This document shows positions 27,050 through 36,788 of a stretch of 64,000 nucleotides of DNA, one piece after another. Within the stretch, counting starts at the first letter, position 1. The number at the start of each line of letters is the position of its first letter. The translations under genes were made by a program, and so were the position numbers. The DNA is from Scalindua sp964344685 (GTDB taxonomy: Bacteria > Planctomycetota > Brocadiia > Brocadiales > Scalinduaceae): NCBI GenBank assembly GCA_964344685.1, contig CAYFOK010000004.1, positions 124,001-188,000 on the forward strand. The letters are read 5' to 3'. The notes beneath the pieces are model-generated. The model was not told the origin of the DNA, made no database searches, and worked only from the letters and a program-made list of their open reading frames with translations.

Positions 27050-28189
27050 ATGAAGAAGACTTATTTGTTTACACCGGGCCCTACTCAGATACCACCAGAA
27101 GTCGTTCTGGCAGAAGCAAGCCCGATGATCCATCACAGAACTTCTGAATTTTCTGACATATTCGCGAATGTGTCGGAAGATTTAAAATATATTTTTCAGA
27201 CCAAAGAAGGCGAGGTATTTACATTCGCCTCTTCCGGTACAGGCGGAATGGAGGCATGTGTCGTTAATTCCGTGTCCCGTGGAGATAAAGCCATTGTGGT
27301 AAGTGGCGGCAAATTTGGTGAAAGATGGGCACAGTTATGCGAAACTTATGGCGTAAACGTGGTAAGAATTGATGTAGAAAATGGAAAGGCTGTAGATCCA
27401 TCCGTTTTAAACGACACAATACAGAAAGAAAATGATGCAAAGGCGGTATTTGCCACACTAAGCGAAACTTCAACCGGAGTGATCCATGATATTGAAGCTA
27501 TAGCAAAGATTGTTAAAGGTCAAAATTTGCTACTGGTAGTAGACGGTATATCAGGAATCGGTGTTCAACCGTTCAGGATGGATGACTGGGGTGTTGACAT
27601 TGCCGTTACCGGTTCTCAAAAGGGCTTTATGCTGCCTCCGGGCCTTGCCTTTGTGTGTGTTGCACAGAGCGCATGGGATTCCATTGAGAAGTCTGATTTA
27701 CCCAAGTACTATTGGAGTTTTAAGAAGATGCGCAAGTCTCTCAGCAATAAAACCACAGCATTTACACCAGCAATTTCTCTTATTATGGGAGCGGGTAAGT
27801 CCATTGAAATGATCAAGAATGAGGGTATTGAGAATGTCTGGGCACGGCATGCGAAACTTGCTCATGCGACAAGAGAGGGTATGAAGGCACTGGGTCTTGA
27901 GCTTTTTGCAGGTGATGCTTCAGGTAATGTCCTGACATCCGTAAAGATCCCGGAAGGAATTAAATTTGATGCAGGTATTAAAGAGTTGAGAGATAAAACC
28001 GGAGTAACAATTGCGGGCGGCCAGGACGAACTGAAAGGTAAGATATTCAGAGTCGGGCACATGGGATATGTCAATGATTTTGATGTCGTATTATCAATGT
28101 CTGCTGTCGAGAAGATTCTGCATGAAAACGGTTATAAGGTAGAATTAGGAAAGGGAGTTTCCAGGGTTCAGGAAATCCTGGTAGGCTGA
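27050..28189 (+). CDS. Class V PLP aminotransferase (alanine/serine-glyoxylate type)
   Basis: A 379-residue pyridoxal-phosphate enzyme. The N-terminus YLFTPGPTQIPPEV, M-I-H-H-R-T-S-E-F, FASSGTGGMEA, V-D-G-I-S-G-I-G and the PLP lysine in V-T-G-S-Q-K-G-F-M-L-P-P-G-L match the AGXT/serine-pyruvate aminotransferase branch (also called the soluble hydrogenase 42-kDa subunit family). Substrate pair not determinable; L-serine or alanine with glyoxylate or pyruvate is likely. SD AAGGG precedes the ATG. The gene ends at a terminator shared with the convergent radical SAM gene. Confidence 0.9.
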   Translation: MKKTYLFTPGPTQIPPEVVLAEASPMIHHRTSEFSDIFANVSEDLKYIFQTKEGEVFTFASSGTGGMEACVVNSVSRGDKAIVVSGGKFGERWAQLCETYGVNVVRIDVENGKAVDPSVLNDTIQKENDAKAVFATLSETSTGVIHDIEAIAKIVKGQNLLLVVDGISGIGVQPFRMDDWGVDIAVTGSQKGFMLPPGLAFVCVAQSAWDSIEKSDLPKYYWSFKKMRKSLSNKTTAFTPAISLIMGAGKSIEMIKNEGIENVWARHAKLAHATREGMKALGLELFAGDASGNVLTSVKIPEGIKFDAGIKELRDKTGVTIAGGQDELKGKIFRVGHMGYVNDFDVVLSMSAVEKILHENGYKVELGKGVSRVQEILVG

Positions 28190-28210
28190 GTGACAACGCC
28201 ACTACACAGA

Positions 28211-28256
28211 AAAAGCCCATGTTTTCTTATTTGCAATAAAGGAAACATGGGCTTTT
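28211..28256. terminator. Bidirectional intrinsic terminator
   Basis: A perfect 14-bp inverted repeat: AAAAGCCCATGTTT (28211-28224) and its complement (28243-28256), extended inward by a G-U and a G-C pair. Each strand ends the stem in TTTT. It sits between convergent genes ending at 28189 (+) and 28262 (-), so it can serve both. Confidence 0.9.
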
Positions 28257-28261
28257 ATAAT

Positions 28262-29470
28262 TTATTTGACTGCTAAAGGTACATCTGCAAGCAAACCAAT
28301 CTCTTCATCGGTTAAATAACATGCAGGATCAGGTTCCCAGATGTCACCATGGACAGCCTCAGCACGTGCCCTGAAATTGCCACCACATATATCAAGCCAC
28401 TTACACTTGGAACATCTGCCGGTAACATGATGCTTTTTGTCTTTCAATTTCATCAGCAGTTCGTTTGATTTGTCTTCCCAGATTTCGCCGAATTTTCTTT
28501 CACGCACATTTCCGAATGTATATTCTCTCCAGAATTGATCAGCATGTACGGATCCATCCCAGCTTACACAGGCAAGGCCGTGTCCGGAACTGTTCCCCTC
28601 GTTCCACTTTAACAGTTCCAATACTTCTGCCGCACGTTTCGGGTCTTCCTTAAGTAATCTCTGATAAATATAAGGACCATCGGCATGATTGTCTACCGTT
28701 AACACTTCTAATGGATTTCCACGGTCATGTGCCTCCTTAGTTTTATCAATGATGAGGTCAACAACTTTACGAGTTTCTTCATGAGTTAAATCTTCTTCCA
28801 TTAATCTGGAACCTCTACCGGAATAGACTAAATGGTAAAAACATACCCTTGGAATCTTCTCTTTTTCAATGAGCTCGAATATTCCAGGGATGTCCTGCGC
28901 GTTCCTTTTGTTAATGGTGAAACGGAGCCCTACTTTAATTCCTAACTTTAAGCAGTTTCTGATTCCCATCAAAGCATCATCAAAGGCGCCTTCAATACCA
29001 CGAAATTTATCATTGGTTTCCTTCAGACCGTCAAGACTGATACCAACATAAGAGAGCCCGAATTTCTTTAATTCTTCCCCTTTTTCTTCAGTAATCATCG
29101 TTCCGTTTGTACTTATTACGGCCCTCAAACCTTTCTCTTTGGCATATGCTATCAATTCCATTAAATCATCCCTCATCAATGGTTCGCCACCTGAAAAGAG
29201 AATAACCGGAGCCCCGTACTCCGCAAGACCGTCAATCATAGCTTTGGCTTCCTTAGTGGTTAATTCGTTTGGATATTCAATATCTTTTGATTGAGAGTAG
29301 CAATGTACGCATTTAAGATTACACCTCTGACCAACATTCCATACTACTACAGGCTTTTTATCTTTCGAAAATTGTAAAAGATGTGAGGGTAATTTACCTG
29401 AATCCCTGCCATACCTTATTGCGTCAGAAGGTTCGACCGTGCCGCAATATAACTTTGAAATACCAATCAT
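28262..29470 (-). CDS. ahbC: Radical SAM/SPASM protein, AhbC/NirJ-type (heme synthesis from siroheme)
   Basis: A 402-residue radical SAM enzyme. It opens MIGISKLYCGTVEPSDAIRY, the hallmark start of AhbC (12,18-didecarboxysiroheme deacetylase) and NirJ. The S-adenosylmethionine cluster motif is CNLKCVHC, followed by LFSGGEPLMRDD and STNGTMIT. The C-terminal SPASM-like region binds a second cluster (CSKCKWLDICGGNFRARAE and a later Cys). The role is removal of acetate side chains in the siroheme-to-heme (or heme d1) route. This fits a heme-rich anaerobe. SD GAGGTGAC precedes the ATG. AhbC against NirJ cannot be decided without a tree. Confidence 0.85.
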   Translation of the reverse strand: MIGISKLYCGTVEPSDAIRYGRDSGKLPSHLLQFSKDKKPVVVWNVGQRCNLKCVHCYSQSKDIEYPNELTTKEAKAMIDGLAEYGAPVILFSGGEPLMRDDLMELIAYAKEKGLRAVISTNGTMITEEKGEELKKFGLSYVGISLDGLKETNDKFRGIEGAFDDALMGIRNCLKLGIKVGLRFTINKRNAQDIPGIFELIEKEKIPRVCFYHLVYSGRGSRLMEEDLTHEETRKVVDLIIDKTKEAHDRGNPLEVLTVDNHADGPYIYQRLLKEDPKRAAEVLELLKWNEGNSSGHGLACVSWDGSVHADQFWREYTFGNVRERKFGEIWEDKSNELLMKLKDKKHHVTGRCSKCKWLDICGGNFRARAEAVHGDIWEPDPACYLTDEEIGLLADVPLAVK

Positions 29471-29559
29471 TTTGTCACCTCATAACAAATGTATTTAAAC
29501 TGCAAAATCTTTATGTAATTAATCATTTTACATAGTTTTATACCTTGAGTCAATCTGTT

Positions 29560-30597
29560 TCATTTCGCTTCTGCCGTCTTTTTGGCTATTGCCTGCTCAA
29601 TCTCTTCAAGTAATTCAGGCTTACTTTCAATAAATTTCTTGGTATTTTCTCTTCCCTGTCCCAGCCGTAACTCCCCATATGAGAACCATGTACCGCTCTT
29701 TTCTATTACCTGTGCTTCAACACCAAGATCAACAATATCGCCAGACCTGGAGATACCCTGGTTGAACATTATATCAAATTCTGCTTTCTTAAATGGTGCC
29801 GCCACTTTGTTCTTTGCGATTTTAGCCCTTACTCTGTTCCCAATAACCCGTTCTCCATCTTTGATGCTGCCAATTCTTCGGATATCAACTCTCACAGAGG
29901 AATAGAACTTTAGCGCTCTTCCGCCGGGTGTCGTTTCCGGGTTCCCAAACATCACTCCTATCTTTTCACGAATCTGGTTGATAAATATCAAACATGTCTT
30001 TGATTTAGCAATTACAGAAGTGAGTTTTCTGAGCGCCTGCGACATTAATCTGGCCTGCAATGCGACATGCGAATCACCCATCTGCCCCTCAAGTTCTGAC
30101 TTTGGCACGAGGGCGGCGACAGAGTCCACAACAATAACGTCAATTGCATTACTTCTAGTTAAAAGCTCTGCAATCTCCAGTGCCTGTTCTCCGGTATCAG
30201 GCTGATTAACCAATAAAGTGTCAAGATTTACGCCAAGCCTTTTTGCATAGTCTGGATCAAGGGCATGTTCAACATCGATAAAAGCAGCAGTGCCTCCCTG
30301 TTTTTGTGCATTTGCAACAACGTGAAGAGTAAGAGTCGTCTTTCCCGAAGATTCAGGCCCAAAGACTTCCACTACTCTTCCACGCGGCATGCCGCCTACG
30401 CCAAGAGCCAAATCCAGAGAGAGCGAGCCTGTTGATATTACAGGTACATCGAGTTTCTGATCTGTTCCGAGACGCATTATTGAACCTTTACCAAACTGCC
30501 TTTCAATCTGTGATACCGCTCTTTCCAAAGCTTGATCCTTTTTTCCAGCCTCGGGCTTGGTCTTTTCAGCACTTTCTGGTTTTTGTGACTTTGCCAT
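29560..30597 (-). CDS. recA: Recombinase RecA
   Basis: 345 residues, full length. QIERQFGKGSIMRLG, Walker A GPESSGKTTL, AAFIDVEHALDPDYA, VVDSVAALVPKSELEGQMGD, INQIREKIGVMFGNPETTPG and the DNA-binding loop all match. Central enzyme of homologous recombination and the SOS response. It lies 16 bp downstream of cvpA in an asmA-cvpA-recA run. A good SD (AAGGGG) suggests efficient separate initiation. No LexA box was recognised. Confidence 0.97.
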   Translation of the reverse strand: MAKSQKPESAEKTKPEAGKKDQALERAVSQIERQFGKGSIMRLGTDQKLDVPVISTGSLSLDLALGVGGMPRGRVVEVFGPESSGKTTLTLHVVANAQKQGGTAAFIDVEHALDPDYAKRLGVNLDTLLVNQPDTGEQALEIAELLTRSNAIDVIVVDSVAALVPKSELEGQMGDSHVALQARLMSQALRKLTSVIAKSKTCLIFINQIREKIGVMFGNPETTPGGRALKFYSSVRVDIRRIGSIKDGERVIGNRVRAKIAKNKVAAPFKKAEFDIMFNQGISRSGDIVDLGVEAQVIEKSGTWFSYGELRLGQGRENTKKFIESKPELLEEIEQAIAKKTAEAK

Positions 30598-30613
30598 TAA
30601 TTATTCCCCTTAG

Positions 30614-31153
30614 TTATTGTTTTTGTTTTTCTAGACTGTTTTCTTTCTCTTTGCTAACCTCTTTTTCATCTTTTGCCATATCTTTGATTTCCTGCGGAAA
30701 CAGAGGGATAACCTTTTTTGTACCTTTATCAAGTATCTTTGCTATCGGAGAATCATCAATTGTCTTCCTTGCATGGTTGCTCCCCCAAAATGAAACCCCT
30801 GCTAAAATCACGCAACATGTAATTACAGTTTTTGTAAATGAGATTCCTCCCCCAATAAGCCTTCCGCTCATTCCAAATTTTCTTTTTGTAAGAAATTTCC
30901 TGAATAGATTTCCTACTGCATATGTTACAACCAAAGTAACACCGAAAACAACCGCATATCCTAATATGCTGGAAACTTTTGGATTGAATATCTCTTTTAT
31001 GATACTGCTTAATAGTTTATGGAGCAAGAGGGAGACAGCGATAGCCATTATAACTGAAGCAATTCGGTAAATCTGCCAGAGAGGGCCTGTAATTATTCCG
31101 AACAGAGTTCCCATTGCTGCAACTCCGATCAATGTAAAATCCAGCCAGTTCAT
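30614..31153 (-). CDS. cvpA: CvpA-family membrane protein
   Basis: 179 residues with four predicted membrane helices (about 2-20, 25-45, 62-82 and 100-122), opening MNWLDFTLIGVAAMGTLFGI as CvpA/colicin V production proteins do. A charged Lys/Glu tail follows. CvpA proteins affect envelope homeostasis and stress tolerance; the mechanism is unknown. It stands between asmA and recA. Confidence 0.87.
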   Translation of the reverse strand: MNWLDFTLIGVAAMGTLFGIITGPLWQIYRIASVIMAIAVSLLLHKLLSSIIKEIFNPKVSSILGYAVVFGVTLVVTYAVGNLFRKFLTKRKFGMSGRLIGGGISFTKTVITCCVILAGVSFWGSNHARKTIDDSPIAKILDKGTKKVIPLFPQEIKDMAKDEKEVSKEKENSLEKQKQ

Positions 31154-31189
31154 AATCTTGTAATAGTAAGAATACGTTTAAAATAAGCT

Positions 31190-34162
31190 TTATTTAAAAA
31201 GACCTTTAAAGAGCTTTTCTACGGCTTCCTCTACAACGTTCTCTTTTTTTCTCTTTACCGGCTGTGTCTCTTTTTCTACCTCTTCTACTTTCGGAACCTC
31301 TGTTTTTTGCTGCGAACCTGAGCTTTCAGTTTGAGGTTTTGAGTCTCCGGAACTGCCTAAAATTCCCTGCAGAATATTACCAATTTCTTGCGGTTTTGGC
31401 CATTTAAAAGAGAGCTTAGGCCTGCTAACTGTCCCTGTAACTACTATTGGCAGCTTTGAACCAGGGCTTAAAGCGCCAATTATTTTCCCGGCATCACCAC
31501 CTACACGGCTGCTCAGTGCCTCAGCATCTGCTGAATATTCTATTCTTCCGTCAAATGAAGTCCACCCTGACAAACCAATGTCAAACTCCTTGCCGTTGAC
31601 ACTGATATCATCGTTTGATATCCTGCTGTCGCCTACGACAAACCTTGTAGTGATTTTGTCAAATTCGTATGTTCCTCTACCTCCTATAGCTTTGAGGATT
31701 TTGGATATCACCTTTCCGCCCTTTATGTAACCATCTTTAATCGCAATCTCACCCTCGCCATTAAGGCTTTTGCTCAATTCATTCTTCCAGTCCAGGCCAT
31801 TGCCATCTGCTTTGAACTGCATATTTAGTTGTCCTGTCAACTTTCCTTCCGGAGCGGCAAGTACGGGGACAATATATGCCAATATGTCCATATTCTGGTT
31901 AATGTTTGCATCAGATAATTTCATATCGAAAATTACAGGAGGCTTTTCTTCCTTAAAGTTAACACTTGCCAATACAGTACCCGGGCCATCATTCAGATTA
32001 AACGAAAAATCCTTAGTCGTAAAAAATCCATCATCCAGGGCAAGCTCTGCCTTAAAATCTTTTACCTTGTATGCATCGTAAACGATTCTATCCATCGACA
32101 TACTTCCATTGAAGTTCATCTGTTCGTATAAATTCTCATTTTCCTGTGCCGACAGTTTTCCGTTTATGTCTAAATCAACATTTCCCTTACCACTCATATT
32201 AACATTATCTGGAAACATACCGGCAAATTTTTTGGTTATCTTTTCCAGATCCATTTTCATGGAAAGATCGTAATCAATATTCATTTCCTTACTCAAACTT
32301 GCTATCCAGCCTTTTGATTCCATTTGGAGGAATTCAGATTGAATATCCATTTTTTCAATATTCACAGAATCTCCTGTAATTTTATAGTCAAGTGTATGTA
32401 AAAGTTTAAGGTCAAGACCAGATATCGTTTTACCTTTAAGAGGCCCGCCGGTAGCATTTATGCTGCCTAAAGTAGTTGTTCCATCCACCTCTACCCCTTC
32501 CTTGGTATGTCCGTTTACATTTATTTCAACATCCATCTTTCCACCAAGGCGCAGCCCCTCAGGCATTGCGACAATGCCCTGGAGGCTTTGTGTGAGCTTT
32601 TCAATATTGCTTGACAGAAGCATGTTCAGGTCAATTTCTTCATTATTGATTACAGTGCCAGACGTAATTATCTCAGCAAAACCCGTGTCTATTCTGAGAT
32701 TCTTCAGTTCAAGATCTCTGTTTTGTAGATTATAAACCATGTCATGGTTTATAGTAATTTCCGGCTCCCGAACCGGACCAATTTCCCCCATCTTCACGTA
32801 AAACTCCGTTAGATCAGATTTACCATCCACTTTTACTATATTTTGCCGCCCTTTGAAATTTATGTTAGACTGCAGTCGCCCTGCAATCTGCGTTTTATCA
32901 GGCATCAGCCCACCAATCTCATTCATCAGTTTTGTAATGTCTAAATTCAGGAATATTCTGAAATTTGAATCTTTTGTACTCTTTAATTCGGTCATCGAGC
33001 CGGCCAGAATCATTTCTAAAAAAGTTGAATCAATTCCGATATTGTATACAGTGATCTTATCGTTTGTTATGTCTATGTCTGCCTTTTGAGTAAGTTTAAT
33101 AACTGGCTGCCGTATCGGGTTCTTCTCAAGTGGTCCACCCGTAACAGACAGGTTTGTAACTTCTGTACTGCCATCTAATCCTATCGTCTTTTCAAGTTGC
33201 CCCTCAGCCGTAATCTTTGAATTGATGTTCCCTTCTACCTGCATGCCCTTAGGTAATCCAAGCATTCCCGCAAGATTTTCAGTGAGCTTTTTCAAGTCTA
33301 CATTCATAGAGAAATCAAGGCCGGTACCACCTTCGCCTTTAAATTTTGCCATATCAAAGTCTGTCGTTATCAGAGCAAAACCGGTTTTCATGTTAAACGT
33401 TCCTTTTGCACTTCCGGGATCAATCTCTCCGTCTTTTGCCAACGAAACATTTAAGGTGATATCTGCGTGCTCTGTTTCACCTTTTGTTTCAATGTAAAAT
33501 GCACTCTTTAACTTAATTGGCTTGTTCAGAGAATCAATATTAAGAGTAGTATTCAAGTCCTTTATGCGTGTCTCTTCCTTTAACTGGTGATCAATGAATG
33601 TGAATTTTCCATTGCTGACTTTTGCTATAATTTTGAGATCAGATAAAAAAGCCGGAATCATCAAGGGTGCTCTCCCCGGTCGCTCAACCGGCTTTCTGGT
33701 TACGTCTGGAGCAGGTTTTTCGACTATTTCTGGTGTAGGACCAGGCTCTATAGGCGCCCTCTTCTCTTCGTAATTGAACATGCCTTCCTTGTCTTTCTGT
33801 ATAACAATCTCAGGGCTGTCAATTATCAAATCATTTATCCTGATTTGTTTACTAATAAGAGGCATGAAATCAATATTGCAGAGTACCCTTTTTACCTTAA
33901 CAAAAGTTTCGCCAGGAAGATCATCTCTCTCTCTGATATGAATATTACTGATGTCAAGGCCACTTGACCAACTCATGTTTATATCATCGATCTGTACTTT
34001 ACGATTCAAACCTGTTTCCAGGCTATTAATGATTTTGTTTTTCACCATACCGGATGACACAATGGTAGGTATTAGTAGTACGATGATGATCAGAATGCCA
34101 ATTATACCGCCAATGGACACACCAACGATCATTGGCCATTTTCTTTTATTTTTTTCCTGCAT
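31190..34162 (-). CDS. AsmA-like inner-membrane protein, 990 residues
   Basis: Large envelope protein. An N-terminal membrane helix (about 12-34) is followed by an AsmA/DUF748-type chorein-like region: VQIDDINMSWSSGLDISNIH, then repeated beta-rich units with the recurring K-M-D/G-M-Q-V-E-G-N-I-N motif (LGLPKGMQVEGNINSKITAE, AMPEGLRLGGKMDVEINVNG, MFPDNVNMSGKGNVDLDING). The AsmA C-terminal domain (about 780-930) ends SRPKLSFKWP. A Pro-rich stretch near 135-165 and a charged tail flank it. AsmA-type proteins bridge or transport phospholipids across the periplasm. Upstream of cvpA-recA. Confidence 0.87.
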   Translation of the reverse strand: MQEKNKRKWPMIVGVSIGGIIGILIIIVLLIPTIVSSGMVKNKIINSLETGLNRKVQIDDINMSWSSGLDISNIHIRERDDLPGETFVKVKRVLCNIDFMPLISKQIRINDLIIDSPEIVIQKDKEGMFNYEEKRAPIEPGPTPEIVEKPAPDVTRKPVERPGRAPLMIPAFLSDLKIIAKVSNGKFTFIDHQLKEETRIKDLNTTLNIDSLNKPIKLKSAFYIETKGETEHADITLNVSLAKDGEIDPGSAKGTFNMKTGFALITTDFDMAKFKGEGGTGLDFSMNVDLKKLTENLAGMLGLPKGMQVEGNINSKITAEGQLEKTIGLDGSTEVTNLSVTGGPLEKNPIRQPVIKLTQKADIDITNDKITVYNIGIDSTFLEMILAGSMTELKSTKDSNFRIFLNLDITKLMNEIGGLMPDKTQIAGRLQSNINFKGRQNIVKVDGKSDLTEFYVKMGEIGPVREPEITINHDMVYNLQNRDLELKNLRIDTGFAEIITSGTVINNEEIDLNMLLSSNIEKLTQSLQGIVAMPEGLRLGGKMDVEINVNGHTKEGVEVDGTTTLGSINATGGPLKGKTISGLDLKLLHTLDYKITGDSVNIEKMDIQSEFLQMESKGWIASLSKEMNIDYDLSMKMDLEKITKKFAGMFPDNVNMSGKGNVDLDINGKLSAQENENLYEQMNFNGSMSMDRIVYDAYKVKDFKAELALDDGFFTTKDFSFNLNDGPGTVLASVNFKEEKPPVIFDMKLSDANINQNMDILAYIVPVLAAPEGKLTGQLNMQFKADGNGLDWKNELSKSLNGEGEIAIKDGYIKGGKVISKILKAIGGRGTYEFDKITTRFVVGDSRISNDDISVNGKEFDIGLSGWTSFDGRIEYSADAEALSSRVGGDAGKIIGALSPGSKLPIVVTGTVSRPKLSFKWPKPQEIGNILQGILGSSGDSKPQTESSGSQQKTEVPKVEEVEKETQPVKRKKENVVEEAVEKLFKGLFK

Positions 34163-34710
34163 ACTCTTTCTGGCTTTGGAAGGTTTGCAAAATCATGCTA
34201 TAAAATCATCAAAAAACTCTGTGCTGTTTGTGGTAGTAAACAATTGCTGGAGATCAAGTTAATGAAGTGTAACTGTGAAGATTTACACAGGTTGTAGTGT
34301 ATTTTAGCACTTATATAATGTCAAGGTAATTCCAATAATTATCAGTTTTGAAAAAATGTTTAATTTTTGTCGTAATTTTATGCAGCATAAATGGTGAGTT
34401 TTCTGCTTTTAAACAGGTTTGATTTGTTATGAAATGTAACAGGCACCCGCCTATAAGCAATGTATTATTTGACACTTACAGCAGTAGAACAGTCAAGTTC
34501 AGAAAGTTTAAAACGGTTTCATCACCTTAAAAAATTTTTTCTCTATATAGTACTTTACAGTAGAATAATGTGTTAGATCATTTTTTGGCACCTATATTGC
34601 TCAAAAACCTCTGTTTTCTGTATAAATTTCCAACACAATTTTTGATACAGGCAGGAGTAGCTTAATTATTAGGGCTTTCTAACAATTATTTCAACTGAGG
34701 AAGATAAGAC
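34163..34710. other. Divergent intergenic region upstream of the HD-GYP array
   Basis: 548 bp between asmA (-) and the first HD-GYP gene (+). It contains the sigma-54-type promoter listed separately. The remainder is AT-rich without gene-like content. No upstream activator inverted repeat is obvious. The SD GAGGAAGAT stands just before the TTG start at 34711. Confidence 0.6.
34586..34600 (+). promoter_or_regulatory. Sigma-54 (RpoN) promoter candidate
   Basis: TTGGCACCTATATTGCT: TGGCAC (34586-34591), five bases, then TTGC (34597-34600). This is the -24/-12 arrangement with GG and GC at the exact 10-base spacing of the RpoN consensus. It is oriented toward the HD-GYP array and lies 110 bp before its first start codon. 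No activator gene is adjacent. Confidence 0.72.
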
Positions 34711-35715
34711 TTGGATCTCGAAATATCACCGGATTATATGCCAATCAGCCCAAGAAGTTTAAGAACAGACACTAAGGTTGGCTGTGACATTTATATGCTC
34801 GCGAAGACTACGGTTGAAATACGATTTGTTCTCTATTGCAAGGCAGACGCTATCTTTGACGAGGCCAAGAAGTCAATGCTTTTAGCACAGAGAATCAAAA
34901 GCCTTTTTATTAAGAAAGAGCAGCAGCAGGTTTTTTTTGATTATCTGGAAAATAATTTTCAACACATCATAACCGATGATACCATCCCTCCCGATGAAAG
35001 AACGAGAATCGTACATGGCGCAGCAACTAATCTGGTTAAAGACCTATTTGAAGACCCACGTTCTGGAAGTGTTGAAAGGACTAAGGTATTCGCGCACAAC
35101 ATGGTTGATTACATCCTTAACGATACCAGATCAGCAGAAAGCCTGGTTAAGATAGCAGTACATGAATACTACACTTATACCCATTCAGTTAACGTTGCAG
35201 CCGTAGGAACTTTATTTGGACAAGAGCTTGGTATGGGAGTATCAGACCTGAAGGGTCTTTGTGCAGGCATTCTCCTGCATGACGTTGGCAAAACCATGAT
35301 AAGCACTGATATCCTTAATAAAGAAGGCAAATTAACAAAAGAGGAATTTGAAGAGATTAAAAAACACCCGGAATTAGGGGTAGAAGTTTTAGAAGAAACC
35401 GGCACTAAGTTTAAAGAGGAACTTATTGTAACCCTTCAGCATCATGAAAATTTTGATGGTAGTGGGTATCCTTATGGACTTGCAAAAGATGAGATACATA
35501 CATGTGGTAAGATTGCACGCATAATAGACGTATACGATGCATTAACAACGAATAGATCATACAAAGAAGCCTTAAGACCGTTTGCCGCTCTTGTGGAGAT
35601 GAGGGATAGTATGATTAACTGCTTTGACACCGAACTTTTTAAAGAATTTATTCAATTCCTCGGGCCGTACGATCCACGTAGAGCAAAAAGAAAGACTGAC
35701 AAGTGGCGGACTTAA
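34711..35715 (+). CDS. HD-GYP protein, array copy 1 (c-di-GMP phosphodiesterase)
   Basis: 334 residues. The N-terminal domain (1-130) shared by all five copies has TDTKVGCDIYMLAKT, R-F-V-L-Y-C-K-A-D and YLENNFQHII. The HD-GYP domain (about 145-325) has the first His in YTYTHSVNVAAVG, LLHDVGKT, LQHHENFDGSGYP and ARIIDVYDALTTNRSY, so all metal and GYP residues are present. Predicted to hydrolyse cyclic di-GMP. The start is TTG (SD GAGGA, 9-base spacing). The start Met of the other copies aligns to Ser 7 here, so this copy has a slightly longer N-terminus. It is the most divergent N-terminus of the array and directly follows the sigma-54 promoter. Confidence 0.93.
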   Translation: MDLEISPDYMPISPRSLRTDTKVGCDIYMLAKTTVEIRFVLYCKADAIFDEAKKSMLLAQRIKSLFIKKEQQQVFFDYLENNFQHIITDDTIPPDERTRIVHGAATNLVKDLFEDPRSGSVERTKVFAHNMVDYILNDTRSAESLVKIAVHEYYTYTHSVNVAAVGTLFGQELGMGVSDLKGLCAGILLHDVGKTMISTDILNKEGKLTKEEFEEIKKHPELGVEVLEETGTKFKEELIVTLQHHENFDGSGYPYGLAKDEIHTCGKIARIIDVYDALTTNRSYKEALRPFAALVEMRDSMINCFDTELFKEFIQFLGPYDPRRAKRKTDKWRT

Positions 35716-35758
35716 AATTTAAACTTGATGTTAAAAATTTTGTAAAAGTATTCAGAGA

Positions 35759-36760
35759 ATGCCTGAGTATATACCCATAGATTCATGTAGTTTAAAAGCG
35801 GAAACAAAAATTGGCTGCGATCTTTACCTGCTTGTAAAAACCGGTACAGAGAGCCGATATATCTTATACTGCAGAGGAGACACCGTATTTGAGAATAACA
35901 AAAGGGATATGCTGCTGGAAAAAAATATTAACAGGCTCTTTATTAATAAAGACGACCAGCAGAAATACTTTAAGTACCTGGAAAATAATTTTCAGAATAT
36001 TATATCTGATACAAGGCTCGCCCCTGATGAAAAGACGAAGGTCGTACATAGCGCCGCAACAAACCTTGTAAAGGATCTCTTTAATGATCCAAGAAGCGGA
36101 AGCATTGAAAGGACTAAAACGTTTGCATATAACATGGTTGATTACGTCCTGAAAGATGGCCTTGCAGCACATAACCTGCTTAAGATAGCAGTACATGAAT
36201 ATTATACTTATACACACTGCGTTAATGTTGCGGCCGTAGGAACTTTATTCGCCAAGGACTTAGGCCTGGAAGATAAAGACCTGAAGGGGCTTTGCTCGGG
36301 CATACTACTGCATGACGTTGGCAAGACCATGATCAGCACTGATATCCTTAATAAAAAAGGCAAGCTGACAAAAGAGGAATTTGAAGAGGTTAAAAAACAC
36401 CCGGAATTAGGGGCAGAAGTTTTAGACGAAACAGGTACTGAGTTTAAAGAGGAACGTATTATCACCTTACAGCATCATGAGAATTATGATGGCAGTGGTT
36501 ATCCATATGGACTTGCCAAAGATGAGATACATACATGTGGTAAGATTGCCCGAATTATAGATGTATACGATGCATTAACTACGAAAAGATCATATGCGGA
36601 TGCAGTGAGACCGTTCGCCGCTCTTTTGGAAATGAGGGATAATATGTTCCACTGCTTTGACACCGAACTTTTTAAAGAATTTATTCAATTCCTAGGACCG
36701 TACGACCCACGTAAAGTCAAAAGGAAAAATGATATGTGGCGTAACCAGTATGAAAGTTGA
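35759..36760 (+). CDS. HD-GYP protein, array copy 2
   Basis: 333 residues, 43 bp after copy 1. Same architecture: N-terminal GCDLYLLVKTGTESRYILYC domain, then HD-GYP with YTYTHCVNVAAVG, LLHDVGKT and LQHHENYDGSGYP. Very close to copy 3 at DNA level, especially over the first 200 bp, showing a recent duplication. The SD is weak (no clear GGAG before the ATG), so it may depend on readthrough from copy 1. Confidence 0.92.
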   Translation: MPEYIPIDSCSLKAETKIGCDLYLLVKTGTESRYILYCRGDTVFENNKRDMLLEKNINRLFINKDDQQKYFKYLENNFQNIISDTRLAPDEKTKVVHSAATNLVKDLFNDPRSGSIERTKTFAYNMVDYVLKDGLAAHNLLKIAVHEYYTYTHCVNVAAVGTLFAKDLGLEDKDLKGLCSGILLHDVGKTMISTDILNKKGKLTKEEFEEVKKHPELGAEVLDETGTEFKEERIITLQHHENYDGSGYPYGLAKDEIHTCGKIARIIDVYDALTTKRSYADAVRPFAALLEMRDNMFHCFDTELFKEFIQFLGPYDPRKVKRKNDMWRNQYES

Positions 36761-36788
36761 TGTTAAACGCTGAGAAAAGCATACAGAA